A stretch of 64,000 nt of DNA from an uncultured Algibacter sp. (GTDB taxonomy: Bacteria; Bacteroidota; Bacteroidia; Flavobacteriales; Flavobacteriaceae), in contig NZ_CANMAU010000002.1 in the NCBI RefSeq assembly GCF_947495925.1, positions 248,001 to 312,000 on the forward strand, written 5' to 3'. Positions 52,401 to 60,769 of the stretch are shown here, piece after piece; within the stretch, counting starts at the first letter, position 1; the number at the start of each line of letters is the position of its first letter. The notes beneath the pieces are model-generated. The model saw only the letters and a list, made by a program, of their open reading frames with translations, was not told where the DNA came from and searched no databases. The translations under genes were made by a program, and so were the position numbers.

Positions 52401-52748
52401 ACTTTTAGAAAGTATTTCATCTTTTACCACAAGTTTATTAAGTAGTATAGTAATGGTCCAGAACATAAATAAAATAGTGAATGCACTCGCAACCGCACTC
52501 ATCATGTTCATCATAAAGCCAACTTGCGAAGGTTCGAAAGCAAACATAGAAAAGAATGCTCCCATCATTTGAAATAAAGGTGCTCCAGGAGGGTGTCCTA
52601 CCTGCAATTTGGCTGAGGTTAATATATATTCACCAGCATCCCAAAAGCTTACTGTAGGTTCAACGGTTAAACTGTAGGTTGTAAGCGCTATTAAAAAGGA
52701 GAACCAACCTAAAATGGTATTCCATTTTTTATAGTCAAAATGTGCCAT
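49437..52748 (-). CDS. DUF2723 membrane protein (protein O-mannosyltransferase-like, GT117 type)
   Basis: 1103 aa. The N-terminal half is a polytopic membrane domain with about a dozen helices, including SLTVEPTVSFWDAGEYILTS and VGHPPGAPLFQMMG, the DUF2723 hallmarks resembling the catalytic Asp loop of GT-C glycosyltransferases. The C-terminal half contains soluble segments with WYAQEIEGYRTDVRVVN and helical repeats (LARLSEQLINEDKLDKAEEIADVAM) that look TPR-like. Such proteins are proposed to O-glycosylate exported proteins in this phylum. Activity and sugar are unproven. The polysaccharide deacetylase gene follows in the same operon. Confidence 0.9.
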   Translation of the reverse strand: MAHFDYKKWNTILGWFSFLIALTTYSLTVEPTVSFWDAGEYILTSAKLQVGHPPGAPLFQMMGAFFSMFAFEPSQVGFMMNMMSAVASAFTILFMFWTITILLNKLVVKDEILSKSKAMAILGSGLVGSLTFTFTDSFWFNAVETEVYAMATLIMSALFWLGLRWEQDMDNPRGNRWLILIAFIIGLSFGVHFMGLLTIPAIGLLYYFKNYKKITIKNFIIANALSVGVLLFVFKLLAPNLLKIFSVFEIFFVNTIGLPFNSGSVIAGIALVALIFYALKYTRQKNYVHLNTGILCVTFIIIGFSTWLMLPIRANANVVINENNPSSARELLAYYNLEQYPETHLFFGPQFTDQYAYLDDNNPYIDDKPKYEKDEEKGEYVVVNDFKNAKQNYNSKHASLLPRMWSTEHAENYMMFSGFLDFKLKPDYQMENELRTAVSNFKNEVARGGIDYEDYNNFLKKFKDYIEIEKPSLASNIMYMFEYQLGYMYWRYFMWNFSGRQDDIQGRYDNHGNWITGIKPIDEWHLGLSQDNLPSDVVNNKARNTYYLLPLILGLIGFFFLFNKDKNRFWVMLVFFLFTGIAIQVYTNVRPFEPRERDYSVVGSFYVFALWIGFGVYAIYDTLKKYLPEKLAAPIITVACLLLVPTIMAANNWDDHDRSDKYTARAMAKMYLDSCAKNAILFTIGDNDTFALWYAQEIEGYRTDVRVVNTSLFQTDWYIDQMKRKAYESDPIPSQLTHDLYKYGTNDYIIIQPVIPDTISVKKFLNFVASDKPRTKYKYVLQKQGVDMTKVRSQDANATYMPTRNLRLPVNKENALNSGIVKPEDADKIVPFIDIEVTGGALYKNRLLMLDIVANNEWKRPIYFTGGSFGDDDYIWMKDYLQLDGMCYKLVPIKTPVDRANPFDMGRVDSDLMYDKVKSWDWGNSGSPDIYHDVETRKNSITYRGNLARLSEQLINEDKLDKAEEIADVAMLNMPVEYFGYYTLLEPYITTYYEVGNKEKAQRLFKDVANKYQENLTYYSNLKIDDQERLFEDIYTDIQRYKGLIDVLVRYDIEFAETEGDIFNNHLRSFKHFYGDEPEETRVQPDLDIPTDAGLQLESDSSN

Positions 52749-52972
52749 GTATATCTTTATTAGTTTTGCTGAGGCGAATTTAATAATAAATATGTAACAA
52801 GGTGTAACTATTTAGTTTGTCTTAACATAAAAGCATGCTTGGTCATTTTTGGTTAAACCGTTTAGGCAAATTGGGTTGAAAGTATGATACAGAGACTTTA
52901 AATAAAACGTTACGAATTGGTAATTATTTCTAAAAAAGGTTTGCGCAAAGATTTTTTTATATTAAATTTGCC

Positions 52973-52980
52973 ACCTCGTT
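52973..52980 (+). promoter_or_regulatory. -7 box of tRNA-Gln (TAAATTTG)
   Basis: TAAATTTG ends 8 bp before the tRNA 5' end, as expected for a promoter firing directly at the tRNA. The rest of the interval 52749-52972 is AT-rich with no ORF I can support. Confidence 0.6.
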
Positions 52981-52987
52981 ACAAGAA

Positions 52988-53060
52988 TGGCCTATGGTGT
53001 AACTGGCAACACGTTGGTTTTTGGTACCAAAGAGTCTAGGTTCGAGCCCTAGTAGGCCAA
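52988..53060 (+). tRNA. tRNA-Gln (anticodon TTG)
   Basis: Acceptor TGGCCTA pairs with TAGGCCA, discriminator A. D stem GTGT/ACAC, anticodon stem TTGGT/ACCAA with loop TTTTGGT giving TTG, T arm CTAGG-TTCGAGC-CCTAG. CCA is not encoded. Reads CAA. Confidence 0.97.
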
Positions 53061-53070
53061 CAGTAATTTA

Positions 53071-53101
53071 AATCCTAATCGTTTTTTCGGTTAGGATTTT
53101 T
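53071..53101 (+). terminator. Intrinsic terminator after tRNA-Gln
   Basis: AATCCTAAtCG-TTTTTT-CGgTTAGGATTTTT, a 10-11 bp stem with U-tract 10 bp after the tRNA. Confidence 0.85.
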
Positions 53102-53257
53102 GCTTTGAATATACAGACTCTTTTAAGGTATAGATAATAATGAGAACTCGAAGGTTTACCCTTAAAATGCGGGTTTCTCAATAGTGTTAGGGTATTTGTA
53201 GGATTATCGTAGTAGCATTAATATAGTATCTGGTTCTTGCTTACTATTTTATAAGCT

Positions 53258-53291
53258 AAAAAAAGCGCAAGTCATGAATAACTTACGCTTT
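53258..53291 (-). terminator. Intrinsic terminator of the secreted protein gene 53319-54047
   Basis: On the minus strand AAAGCG-t-AAGT and ACTT-g-CGCTTT pair, followed by TTTTTTT. The interval 53102-53257 holds no other feature. Confidence 0.8.
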
Positions 53292-53318
53292 AACAATGCG
53301 TATTATAATGAGTTAGTC

Positions 53319-54047
53319 TTACTTTTCAGGAATTTGAATATGTGTATAAAAGGCTTCTTCATTATCTAAGCTTCCATATTCATGATATTTGTATTTTTTT
53401 GCTTCTGCCTCAGAATTCCATTCTATTATAGCAATGTGCTGAGGGGCATTGCCAGATGTTAAATCTTCATATCCACTTACGGTTGCACTGAATAGGATTT
53501 TACCTTTATGTTTTTCTATTTTTTTGTTTTTAATTTTTTTCTTATCCCAAAGCATAGTGATTTCATAAACTTTTCCTTCATTAAAAGTTAAGGTGGTTTC
53601 TTGCTCTATTATAATACCTGGTTGTTTTAATTCGTCCCATACTTTTAAGCGCATCGGCTTCAGTTCAGAATTTGGCAATTCTTTTAAAAAAGCTTCAGAA
53701 GCTTTTTGGTTTGGCCACTTATAAAGTCCGAAAAAATTATTTGGTCTATAACTTCCAGCAACTACTTTATCTATGGTCAAATTTGCCAAGGGTTTAAAAC
53801 CATTTTTTGAGGCTATTGGAAATACTTTTTGAAAATATGCATTCATTGCTTCTTGTGCTCCTGGTTTTGTGATTGATGATATTACTAGAAACAGTTCTCC
53901 TTTTTTAAGAGTAATTTGATGTTGTTTGCTTGATGTCATTTTTTTTATGTTTTTCATTTGATGACTTTTTTCCATTGCGTTTTGTGCCTTTATATTGGTT
54001 GCAAAAAGAATAGACATTGATAGTAAGATTAATTTTAATTGATGCAT
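53319..54047 (-). CDS. Secreted protein of unknown function, possible dimeric alpha/beta-barrel repeats
   Basis: 242 aa with a signal peptide ending near residue 21 (ATNIKAQ). Two halves show the same beta-alpha-beta pattern: ELFLVISSITKPGAQEAMNAYFQKVFPIA with FGLYKWPNQKASEAFLKE, and GKILFSATVSGYEDLTS with IAIIEWNSEAEAKKYKYHEYG. This resembles DUF1330/ABM-type ferredoxin-like modules, but I cannot assign the family firmly. No catalytic residues recognised. It is downstream of a LytTR regulator gene (107 bp gap), which may control it. Confidence 0.7.
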   Translation of the reverse strand: MHQLKLILLSMSILFATNIKAQNAMEKSHQMKNIKKMTSSKQHQITLKKGELFLVISSITKPGAQEAMNAYFQKVFPIASKNGFKPLANLTIDKVVAGSYRPNNFFGLYKWPNQKASEAFLKELPNSELKPMRLKVWDELKQPGIIIEQETTLTFNEGKVYEITMLWDKKKIKNKKIEKHKGKILFSATVSGYEDLTSGNAPQHIAIIEWNSEAEAKKYKYHEYGSLDNEEAFYTHIQIPEK

Positions 54048-54154
54048 TTTCCTCTCTTTTTTTAATTGTTACATCAAAAATATTAGTGTGGTGAGAGATG
54101 AAGAAATATGTGTTGTGATTAGGAAAAAATAGTTATGAATAGGAATGAATATAG

Positions 54155-55882
54155 TTATTTTAAGCGTGGGAATAACTCGAAAATATCTGATGTTTTGTTT
54201 CTGGATACAGGAATTTCAATAAGATAATCTTTTAAACCAAGTTTGGAGTTTTTACGGTTTCCGGAAATTAAATAATTGATTTTTGTATTGACGATATACG
54301 AATTATGACATCTAAAAAAATAAATATAGAAAGTATCCCGCATTATTTTAGTTAGCGATGTGCGTATTACCCTTTCCTTAATTTTTTTTGCTTCATTTAA
54401 AAACACAATCTTACAATAAACGCCCTGAGATTCGATAAAAAGTAACTGCTTTGAGGCAACTGCAAATATTTCAGAAGTAGTAGAGTGAATTACAATAACA
54501 TCATCCCTGTTTTCGGTAAGCTTGGAAGGCAGCATTTGGGGTCTTAATAGTTTTAATCTTTTTTTATAAATGTAAAACTTATCGCTTTCTCTAAAAGTTT
54601 TCCAAGCGGGGTGTGATAAAGCTCTAATAAACCCCATTTTAGTTTTATAAAATGCTTCAAAATGTTTTACGCTATTTTGTATGTCGCCCAAAGCGAAATA
54701 AATAATTGATGCATCTTTATTGTAATTCCCGTCGGTATCATTTTTTATTAAGGTATCAAATTTGTTTTTCCACAGTTTTAAGTTATCAAAGTCTTCTAAA
54801 AGATTATAAATAATAATTTCAAGGGCAGGAGAGAATAGTAAAGTCATTTTGCTGTTTTCTACCATTTTTCTAGCTTTTTCGTACTGTTTGCTCAAAATAT
54901 AAGTCCAAATAAGGGCGTCGTAAGTTACTTCAGAATCTGGGTGAGTAGAAAGCGTTTTTTTTAAATGTTGCTCTGCTTCGTCATATTTATTACTAAGTAA
55001 AAGCGCAAAACCGTAAGTGCTATTTGCCTGTAAATTAAAAGGATCTTCTTTTAATGCAAATTCTAATGCTTCAATGGCTTTTTGATACTTACCAATAGTG
55101 ATAAGGTAATAAGCATAGTAATGATGTGCTTTTGCGTGCGAATTGTTAATTGAAAAAGCGCTTTCAAAAGAATAGTAAGCACTTAAAATATCAACATCAT
55201 TTACTAGTTTAATTAATGCCAGAGATAGGTGAGCTTCAATAGACGAGTTATCCAAAGCAATAGCTTTAAGCGCTGCTGTTTTTGCGGCGTTGTAATGTTC
55301 GAAATTATCTTTAGTTATAATTGCGGCTAACAAAGAATAACATTGAGACAGTCTCACATAAACTAAAGAAAATTTGGGTTCAATTTTAATTACTTCTTTA
55401 AAATGTGTTATCGCACTTTTCACATTTTTTTCGTCCCATAAATTCCAATATCGTATCCCTTTAAGATAGTGCTCATACGCTTTCGAGTCTATTTTTAAAT
55501 GACCTTTATTCGTTGTAAATTCAAATTTTAAATACTGAACAATTTTTAAAGCAATAGCATCAATTAATTCAAAAATGTTATCGTTATCCGCTTCTACCTT
55601 TATCGATAGTAAGCATTTGGCGTTTTGCGCATCAATAAGCTGAAGATTAAATCGAATATTAGTTTTAGTTCTTAAAAAAGAACCTTCTAAGTAAAAGTCT
55701 ACAACCACATTTTTTCCAAATTCACTTTTTAAGAGTTCTTTGGATTGGGGAGATATAATTCTTAAGCTTTTATGCTTAGAAAGCAGATGAATAATTTCTA
55801 ACGGCACAGAATGTTCAAGATAGTTATCTTCTGTAGTTCGCGATAAGTTTGTGAAATTTGATATTAAAATGCTTTTAAACAC
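54155..55882 (-). CDS. TolB-like/TPR/LytTR transcriptional regulator
   Basis: 575 aa, starting at a GTG (no in-frame ATG exists for about 150 bp upstream). N-terminal region SILISNFTNLSRTTEDNYLEHSVP resembles the FlgO/TolB-like domain of TPR-containing regulators (about 1-120). About ten TPR-type helices follow (130-430), for example AYEHYLKGIRYWNLWDEKNVKSAITHFKEVIKIEP and AHHYYAYYLITIGKYQKAIEALEFALKEDP. The C-terminal LytTR DNA-binding domain contains LLFIESQGVYCKIVF, IRTSLTKIMRDTFYIYFFRCHNSYIVN and LIEIPVSRNK. It lacks a receiver domain and a membrane segment, so the signal may be sensed through the TolB-like or TPR part. Confidence 0.85.
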   Translation of the reverse strand: MFKSILISNFTNLSRTTEDNYLEHSVPLEIIHLLSKHKSLRIISPQSKELLKSEFGKNVVVDFYLEGSFLRTKTNIRFNLQLIDAQNAKCLLSIKVEADNDNIFELIDAIALKIVQYLKFEFTTNKGHLKIDSKAYEHYLKGIRYWNLWDEKNVKSAITHFKEVIKIEPKFSLVYVRLSQCYSLLAAIITKDNFEHYNAAKTAALKAIALDNSSIEAHLSLALIKLVNDVDILSAYYSFESAFSINNSHAKAHHYYAYYLITIGKYQKAIEALEFALKEDPFNLQANSTYGFALLLSNKYDEAEQHLKKTLSTHPDSEVTYDALIWTYILSKQYEKARKMVENSKMTLLFSPALEIIIYNLLEDFDNLKLWKNKFDTLIKNDTDGNYNKDASIIYFALGDIQNSVKHFEAFYKTKMGFIRALSHPAWKTFRESDKFYIYKKRLKLLRPQMLPSKLTENRDDVIVIHSTTSEIFAVASKQLLFIESQGVYCKIVFLNEAKKIKERVIRTSLTKIMRDTFYIYFFRCHNSYIVNTKINYLISGNRKNSKLGLKDYLIEIPVSRNKTSDIFELFPRLK

Positions 55883-56146
55883 GCCGTAGAATCGTCTTTT
55901 TAGTAAATGTACTATTATATTGAGATGTGCATCATTCTTTAAACAGAAGTTTAACTTTTGGAAAATTATTTTTTGTCTATTAGTCGTTTTATTATGTGGT
56001 CTTAATATTAATTTAATATTGTTAAACTTGAGGTTGTGTTAATTTAATACTATCGCATCATACTTTACATCAAAATAATTTTAAAGTAATATTGGGTTTT
56101 TTTATAATTCATTCATTTGAGGATTAATTAATCGAATCAAAAAAGA

Positions 56147-59100
56147 ATGAAAAAAATTACTTTTTTTGCTAGTGTACTAGCATTATGTTTTACTACTGTT
56201 CAGGCTCAAAACCCTTTGCAGTTTTTATCTAATTATGAGACCAATACTGAAGGTTCAGCTGAAACTGTAGCCTATGATGTTATCAATCAGCAAGCTTTCT
56301 TTACCAATTCTGCAAACAATAGTTTTACTATAGTAGATATTAGTGACCCATCTACACCAGTATTAGTAAAAAACGTAGACTTATCAACTTATGGCGCTGG
56401 ACCTAATTCTATCGCAGTAAACGGGAGTATTGTTGCTGTGGCCGTAGAAGCAGATCCTAAACAAAATCCTGGAAAAGTTGTGTTTTTCGATTTAGATGGT
56501 GTTTATGTAAATGAAATTACCGCTGGTGCTTTGCCAGATATGTTAACATTTACTCCTGATGGTATGAAACTGTTAGTAGCGAATGAAGGTGAGCCTTCTG
56601 ATGACTACACCAATGATCCTGAAGGAACAATATCTATAATTGATTTAAGTCCTGGTGTCGCTTCAGCAACAGTAGCCACTATAAATTTTAATGCTTATGA
56701 TGATAAAAAAGCAAGTCTTCGAAATAAAGGCGTTAGAATATTTGGGAATAATGGCGCGGCTACCGTATCACAAGATTTAGAGCCAGAATTTATAACCGTA
56801 GTGGAAGATGGCTCAAAAGCTTATGTAAACTGTCAAGAAAACAATGCTTTGGTGGTCGTAGATTTAAGTAATAATACTGTATTAGATATTCTACCTCTTG
56901 GTTATAAAAACCATTTGTTAGGTACGCCTTCAGTTACCAGTTATGTTGTTAATGATTTGGTATCCGCATGGCCATCATTAGGAACTCCAGTTTACGATGG
57001 AGGTCAAGATGCTGTGGCATTGGGTGGCTTTTCTGGATTGTATTATGATGCTGTAAACTCTACGGCTACAAATTATGTGTTCTATGCCGTGCCAGATAGA
57101 GGGCCAAACGATGCTGCGGTTGCTAAAGCTGAAGTTCTCCCCGCTTCTTCTCAAAACTTGAGACCATTTAAATTGCCTAATTACCAAGGTAGAATAGCAA
57201 AATTTACTTTAAATAAGAATACAGGCAATATTACTTTAGATGATCAAATTTTATTGACCAGAAAGGATGGAACTACACCTATTACGGGAAAAGGTAATAT
57301 CCCCGGTTTTGATGAGGTTCCTGTGACATACACGGATGAGGCCACGGCCTATACCCAAGCCGATTATGTTGATGGAGCTTCAGAAGAATATCATGAGTTG
57401 GATTATGATGCCTATGGAGGAGATTTTGAAGGTGTTTTAATTGATAAGGACGGTAAATTTTGGATGTGCGATGAGTACAGGCCGGCATTGTATAAGTTTG
57501 AAGCTAATGGACAACTCATTGAGCGTTATGTGCCTTCTGGAACCTCATTATTAGGAACAACACCTCAGGCTGTTGGAGCTTACGGCGCTGAAACATTACC
57601 AGAAGTCTATTCTAAACGAAGAGCGAATAGAGGTTTTGAAGCGATTGCTTACGACGAAGTAAATCATATCATCTATGCCTTTATACAGTCGCCGTTGTAT
57701 AATCCATCTAGCGCCACCAAAAATAATTCAGATGTCATTAGAATTTTAGGGGTTAATGCAGATACTGGCGTTCCTGTAAGTGAATATGTATATTTATTAG
57801 AAAGAAACCGAGATGCGGGTTACGCCTCATCTAGAGTTGATAAAATGGGAGATGCTGTTTATACTGGAAATGGAAAATTCTTGGTTATTGAGCGAGATTC
57901 TGAAGGCCCTACTGTGGCAACAGGGAAAAAGTATATTTTCGAAATTGATATTAATTACGCAACAAATATTCTAGGCAATGGAAACTATGGCGGAAAGGAA
58001 TTAGAAGCATTGACCGCAGACGAAATAGCAGCAGAAGGTATTTTAGTGGTTCATAAAACGAAAGTGCTGAACTTGCCATCTGTTGGTTACCAGGGGTCAG
58101 ATAAAGCGGAAGGTATTGCGCTATTCCCAAATAATGAAATTGCAGTAATAAATGATAATGACTTTGGCTTAGCTGGAGCAGGAATTACAGATAATAGTGT
58201 ACTCGGAATTATTGCTTTTGCCAATGATTATGGTTTTGATGCCTCTAATAGAGATGATGCTATTAATATTACACAACATCCTACATTAGGTATGTTTATG
58301 CCAGATGCGGTATCTTCATATAGTGTTAATGGCGTAAATTATATTGTAACGGCAAATGAAGGTGACGCTAGAGATTATGATGGGTATTCTGAGGAAGAAC
58401 GCGTTAAAGATTTAACATTAAATGCATCATACTATCCAGATGCAGCAACGCTTCAAACAGATGAAGATTTAGGGCGCTTAAAAACGACTACTGCTACAGG
58501 CGATTATAATAACGATGGTGAGATTGAGCAAATTTACTCTTATGGAGCAAGGTCGTTCTCTATATTCGATGAGTATGGAAACTTAGTCTTTGATAGTGCA
58601 GATCAGTTTGGTCAAAAAATAGCATCAGAAGAACCTGCTTCATTTAACGAAGATGAAGGAGAGTTAGATGATAGATCTGATGATAAAGGCGGTGAGCCAG
58701 AAGCTATTGCTATTGGAACAATAGAAGGTAAAACGTTTGCTTTTATAGCTTTAGAAAGACAAAGTTCTATTTTAATGTACGATATAACAGACCCTAATGA
58801 TGTTGAATTTATTACCTATTATAAAGGAAATAGAGCATCCGGAGATGTTGCACCAGAGATTATTAAATTTGTCCCAGCAGCCAATAGTCCAAATTCAAAA
58901 GATTTGTTATTAGTGGGCTACGAGGTTAGTGGTTCAATGGCTATTATTCAAATAGACGATACTGTATTAAGTATTAGTAAAGAGGTTGCAAAGAATGATT
59001 TCAGAATTTATCCTAATCCAGTAATTAACAGTAGTTTGAAATTTAATAAAACACTTTCTGGAGCTATTTACAATGTAAATGGGCAAGAGATAAAAAAGTT

Positions 59101-59197
59101 TCAAAGCAAAGAATCCCTGAATGTATCTGAACTTACTTCAGGCATATACATTATTAAAACATTAGAACATGGTGTAAAGCGCTTTGTTAAATTGTAA
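56147..59197 (+). CDS. Secreted choice-of-anchor I protein with inserted phytase-like domain and T9SS sorting signal
   Basis: 1016 aa. Signal peptide ends near residue 20 (TTVQAQ). Residues about 30-260 form one half of a choice-of-anchor I beta-propeller (MLVANEGEPSDDYTNDPEGTI). From about 265-640 an esterase-like/phytase-like propeller is inserted (PDRGPNDAAVAK, YGGDFEGVLIDKDGKFWMCDEYRPALY, NRGFEAIAYDEV). The propeller then resumes with YIVTANEGDARDYDGYSEEE and DDKGGEPEAIAIG. The last 75 residues are a T9SS type A sorting domain (FRIYPNPVIN, LTSGIYIIKT). Likely a surface or released phosphoesterase/esterase for nutrient scavenging, though no activity is shown. Confidence 0.85.
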   Translation: MKKITFFASVLALCFTTVQAQNPLQFLSNYETNTEGSAETVAYDVINQQAFFTNSANNSFTIVDISDPSTPVLVKNVDLSTYGAGPNSIAVNGSIVAVAVEADPKQNPGKVVFFDLDGVYVNEITAGALPDMLTFTPDGMKLLVANEGEPSDDYTNDPEGTISIIDLSPGVASATVATINFNAYDDKKASLRNKGVRIFGNNGAATVSQDLEPEFITVVEDGSKAYVNCQENNALVVVDLSNNTVLDILPLGYKNHLLGTPSVTSYVVNDLVSAWPSLGTPVYDGGQDAVALGGFSGLYYDAVNSTATNYVFYAVPDRGPNDAAVAKAEVLPASSQNLRPFKLPNYQGRIAKFTLNKNTGNITLDDQILLTRKDGTTPITGKGNIPGFDEVPVTYTDEATAYTQADYVDGASEEYHELDYDAYGGDFEGVLIDKDGKFWMCDEYRPALYKFEANGQLIERYVPSGTSLLGTTPQAVGAYGAETLPEVYSKRRANRGFEAIAYDEVNHIIYAFIQSPLYNPSSATKNNSDVIRILGVNADTGVPVSEYVYLLERNRDAGYASSRVDKMGDAVYTGNGKFLVIERDSEGPTVATGKKYIFEIDINYATNILGNGNYGGKELEALTADEIAAEGILVVHKTKVLNLPSVGYQGSDKAEGIALFPNNEIAVINDNDFGLAGAGITDNSVLGIIAFANDYGFDASNRDDAINITQHPTLGMFMPDAVSSYSVNGVNYIVTANEGDARDYDGYSEEERVKDLTLNASYYPDAATLQTDEDLGRLKTTTATGDYNNDGEIEQIYSYGARSFSIFDEYGNLVFDSADQFGQKIASEEPASFNEDEGELDDRSDDKGGEPEAIAIGTIEGKTFAFIALERQSSILMYDITDPNDVEFITYYKGNRASGDVAPEIIKFVPAANSPNSKDLLLVGYEVSGSMAIIQIDDTVLSISKEVAKNDFRIYPNPVINSSLKFNKTLSGAIYNVNGQEIKKFQSKESLNVSELTSGIYIIKTLEHGVKRFVKL

Positions 59198-59216
59198 ATA
59201 GTGATGTAATAAATTC

Positions 59217-59246
59217 AAAATCTCATTCGGATGAATCGGATTTTTT
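59217..59246 (+). terminator. Intrinsic terminator of the T9SS secreted protein gene
   Basis: AAAATC-tc-ATTC and GAAT-cg-GATTTTTT form a stem with U-tract 20 bp past the stop codon. Confidence 0.7.
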
Positions 59247-59298
59247 GTTTTATGTGACTTTTTCAAAAAGTTAGTGTCTTAAAGATGCTATTAATCAA

Positions 59299-59333
59299 TA
59301 AAAGGGGGTTTCAAGAAATTGTTGCCCTTTTTT
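59299..59333 (-). terminator. Possible terminator of the universal stress protein gene
   Basis: AAAAAAGGG and CCCTTTT on the minus strand with an 18-base loop, immediately after the stop codon at 59337. The long loop lowers confidence. Confidence 0.45.
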
Positions 59334-59336
59334 CAT

Positions 59337-60161
59337 TCATATTTTAAAGGTAATTACGGGGCGTTTGGCATGATTTACTAAATCTTCACTAATACTACCA
59401 TTAAAGAAATGAGAAATGCCTTGTCTGCCATGCGTGCTCATGCCAATTAATTGGGCGTTTATAGATTGCGAAAAATTCATAATACCTTTTTCAATGTTGG
59501 CATCGTTGTAAATATTAAGCGTGTAGTTTGAAAATTTAGATGCTTCAATAAATGTATTCATGCGTCTATTTGAGCTTGCTGTAGTGATGAATTTGTTGGG
59601 TGTGTTCACCATGAGTAAGTGGATCTTAGCGTTAAGCATTTCTGCAAAACTTATAGCTTTTTTGTAAGAAGGAATGCTTTCCTTTTTAAAATCGGAAGCA
59701 AAAACAAAGTCTTTAACTTTAAAGGATGTATGTTCTTTTTTAACTACCAATACAGGTTTTTCTGAGGTGCGTACTACTTTTTCAGTATTACTTCCAATAA
59801 GCATTTCTGTTAATCCGCTAGACCCGTTGGACCCCATAATTATCAAATCAATCTCATGTTTTCTACTCACATGAAAAATACCTTTAAATATTTCATGAAA
59901 ATCAACAGTTTCATGCACAACAATATCCTTTAGATATACTCTGTTTTTAAGTTTTTCAAACTTTTGATGTGCTAGTTTCATAAAAAAAACGGCCTCAGGC
60001 AAATCGCTATAAGAGTTTAAGGGGTCTACTTTATGAAGTGGAATCTCTAAAATATGTAATAGGTAAATTTCAGATTTATGCTTTCTGGCTAATTGAGCTG
60101 CGACCTTTAAAGCATTTTCCGCTTGATCAGAAAAATCAGTTGGTACAAGTATTTTTCGCAT
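59337..60161 (-). CDS. Universal stress protein, two tandem UspA domains
   Basis: 274 aa of two fused Usp domains. Domain 1 (about 1-145) begins KILVPTDFSDQAENALKVAAQLA and has the ATP-binding motif GSNGSSGLTEMLIGSNTEKVVRTSEKPVLVV. Domain 2 (about 150-274) starts FVFASDFKKESIPSYKKAISFA and ends GMSTHGRQGISHFFNGSISEDLVNHAKRPVIT. Both glycine-rich motifs suggest nucleotide binding, with the second a little degenerate. Stand-alone gene, divergent from the rimP operon. Confidence 0.93.
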   Translation of the reverse strand: MRKILVPTDFSDQAENALKVAAQLARKHKSEIYLLHILEIPLHKVDPLNSYSDLPEAVFFMKLAHQKFEKLKNRVYLKDIVVHETVDFHEIFKGIFHVSRKHEIDLIIMGSNGSSGLTEMLIGSNTEKVVRTSEKPVLVVKKEHTSFKVKDFVFASDFKKESIPSYKKAISFAEMLNAKIHLLMVNTPNKFITTASSNRRMNTFIEASKFSNYTLNIYNDANIEKGIMNFSQSINAQLIGMSTHGRQGISHFFNGSISEDLVNHAKRPVITFKI

Positions 60162-60225
60162 GTTTAGAGAGGTTAGTTATACCTAAATTTATGAAATAAT
60201 CCTTTAGAAATCAATAAAAAAGTAT

Positions 60226-60233
60226 ATATTTGC
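60226..60233 (+). promoter_or_regulatory. -7 box of the rimP-nusA-infB operon (TATATTTG)
   Basis: TATATTTG matches TAnnTTTG, followed by CACCG. Estimated start is near 60239, giving a leader of about 58 nt. Confidence 0.6.
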
Positions 60234-60260
60234 ACCGTTGAAAGACGAAATTAAGATTAT

Positions 60261-60286
60261 GAGGGGACGGAAAGTCCCCTCTTTTT
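60261..60286 (+). terminator. Terminator-like hairpin in the rimP leader (attenuator candidate)
   Basis: GAGGGGAC-GGAAA-GTCCCCTC followed by TTTTT, the most G+C-rich hairpin in the window, ending 15 bp before the rimP ATG. It lies inside the leader of a translation-machinery operon, which suggests premature termination control. Confidence 0.65.
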
Positions 60287-60296
60287 ATACTAAAAA

Positions 60297-60758
60297 ATGT
60301 TTAAAACCAAAGTTACGGAATTGCTTGAAACTGCGCTTACTGAGCGTTCAGACTTGTTTCTAATTGATTTTTCGATCAATCCAGAAAATCATATCAAGGT
60401 TATAATTGATGGTGATAATGGTGTTTTGGTTGAAGATTGTATGTTTATAAGCAGAGCGATTGAGCATAATTTAGATAGGGAAGAAGAAGATTTTTCTTTA
60501 GAAGTTATGTCGGCAGGAGCAGCTGCCCCAATGGTGCATAAGCGTCAGTATCAAAAGAACCTTAAAAGAACACTTAAAGTAAGAACAAGTTCTGAAGAAA
60601 TTGAAGGAACACTTACTGAAGCCACAGATGATAACATCAAATTAGAGTGGAAAGTTAGAGAACCTAAACCAGTTGGTAAGGGTAAAGTAACTGTAAAAAA
60701 GGAAGCTAATATTCCTTATGAAAATATTGTAGAAGCAAAAGTTATGATTAAATTTTAA
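60297..60758 (+). CDS. rimP: Ribosome maturation factor RimP
   Basis: 153 aa, needed for maturation of the 30S subunit. Two-domain layout: N-terminal alpha/beta domain with FLIDFSINPENHIKVIIDGDNGVLVEDCMFISRAIEH and the family motif DFSLEVMSAGAAAPMVHKRQY, followed by a C-terminal SH3-like barrel (KRTLKVRTSSEEIEGTLTEA). nusA follows 11 bp downstream in the widely conserved rimP-nusA-infB order. Confidence 0.96.
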   Translation: MFKTKVTELLETALTERSDLFLIDFSINPENHIKVIIDGDNGVLVEDCMFISRAIEHNLDREEEDFSLEVMSAGAAAPMVHKRQYQKNLKRTLKVRTSSEEIEGTLTEATDDNIKLEWKVREPKPVGKGKVTVKKEANIPYENIVEAKVMIKF

Positions 60759-60769
60759 TTTAAAGAGTT

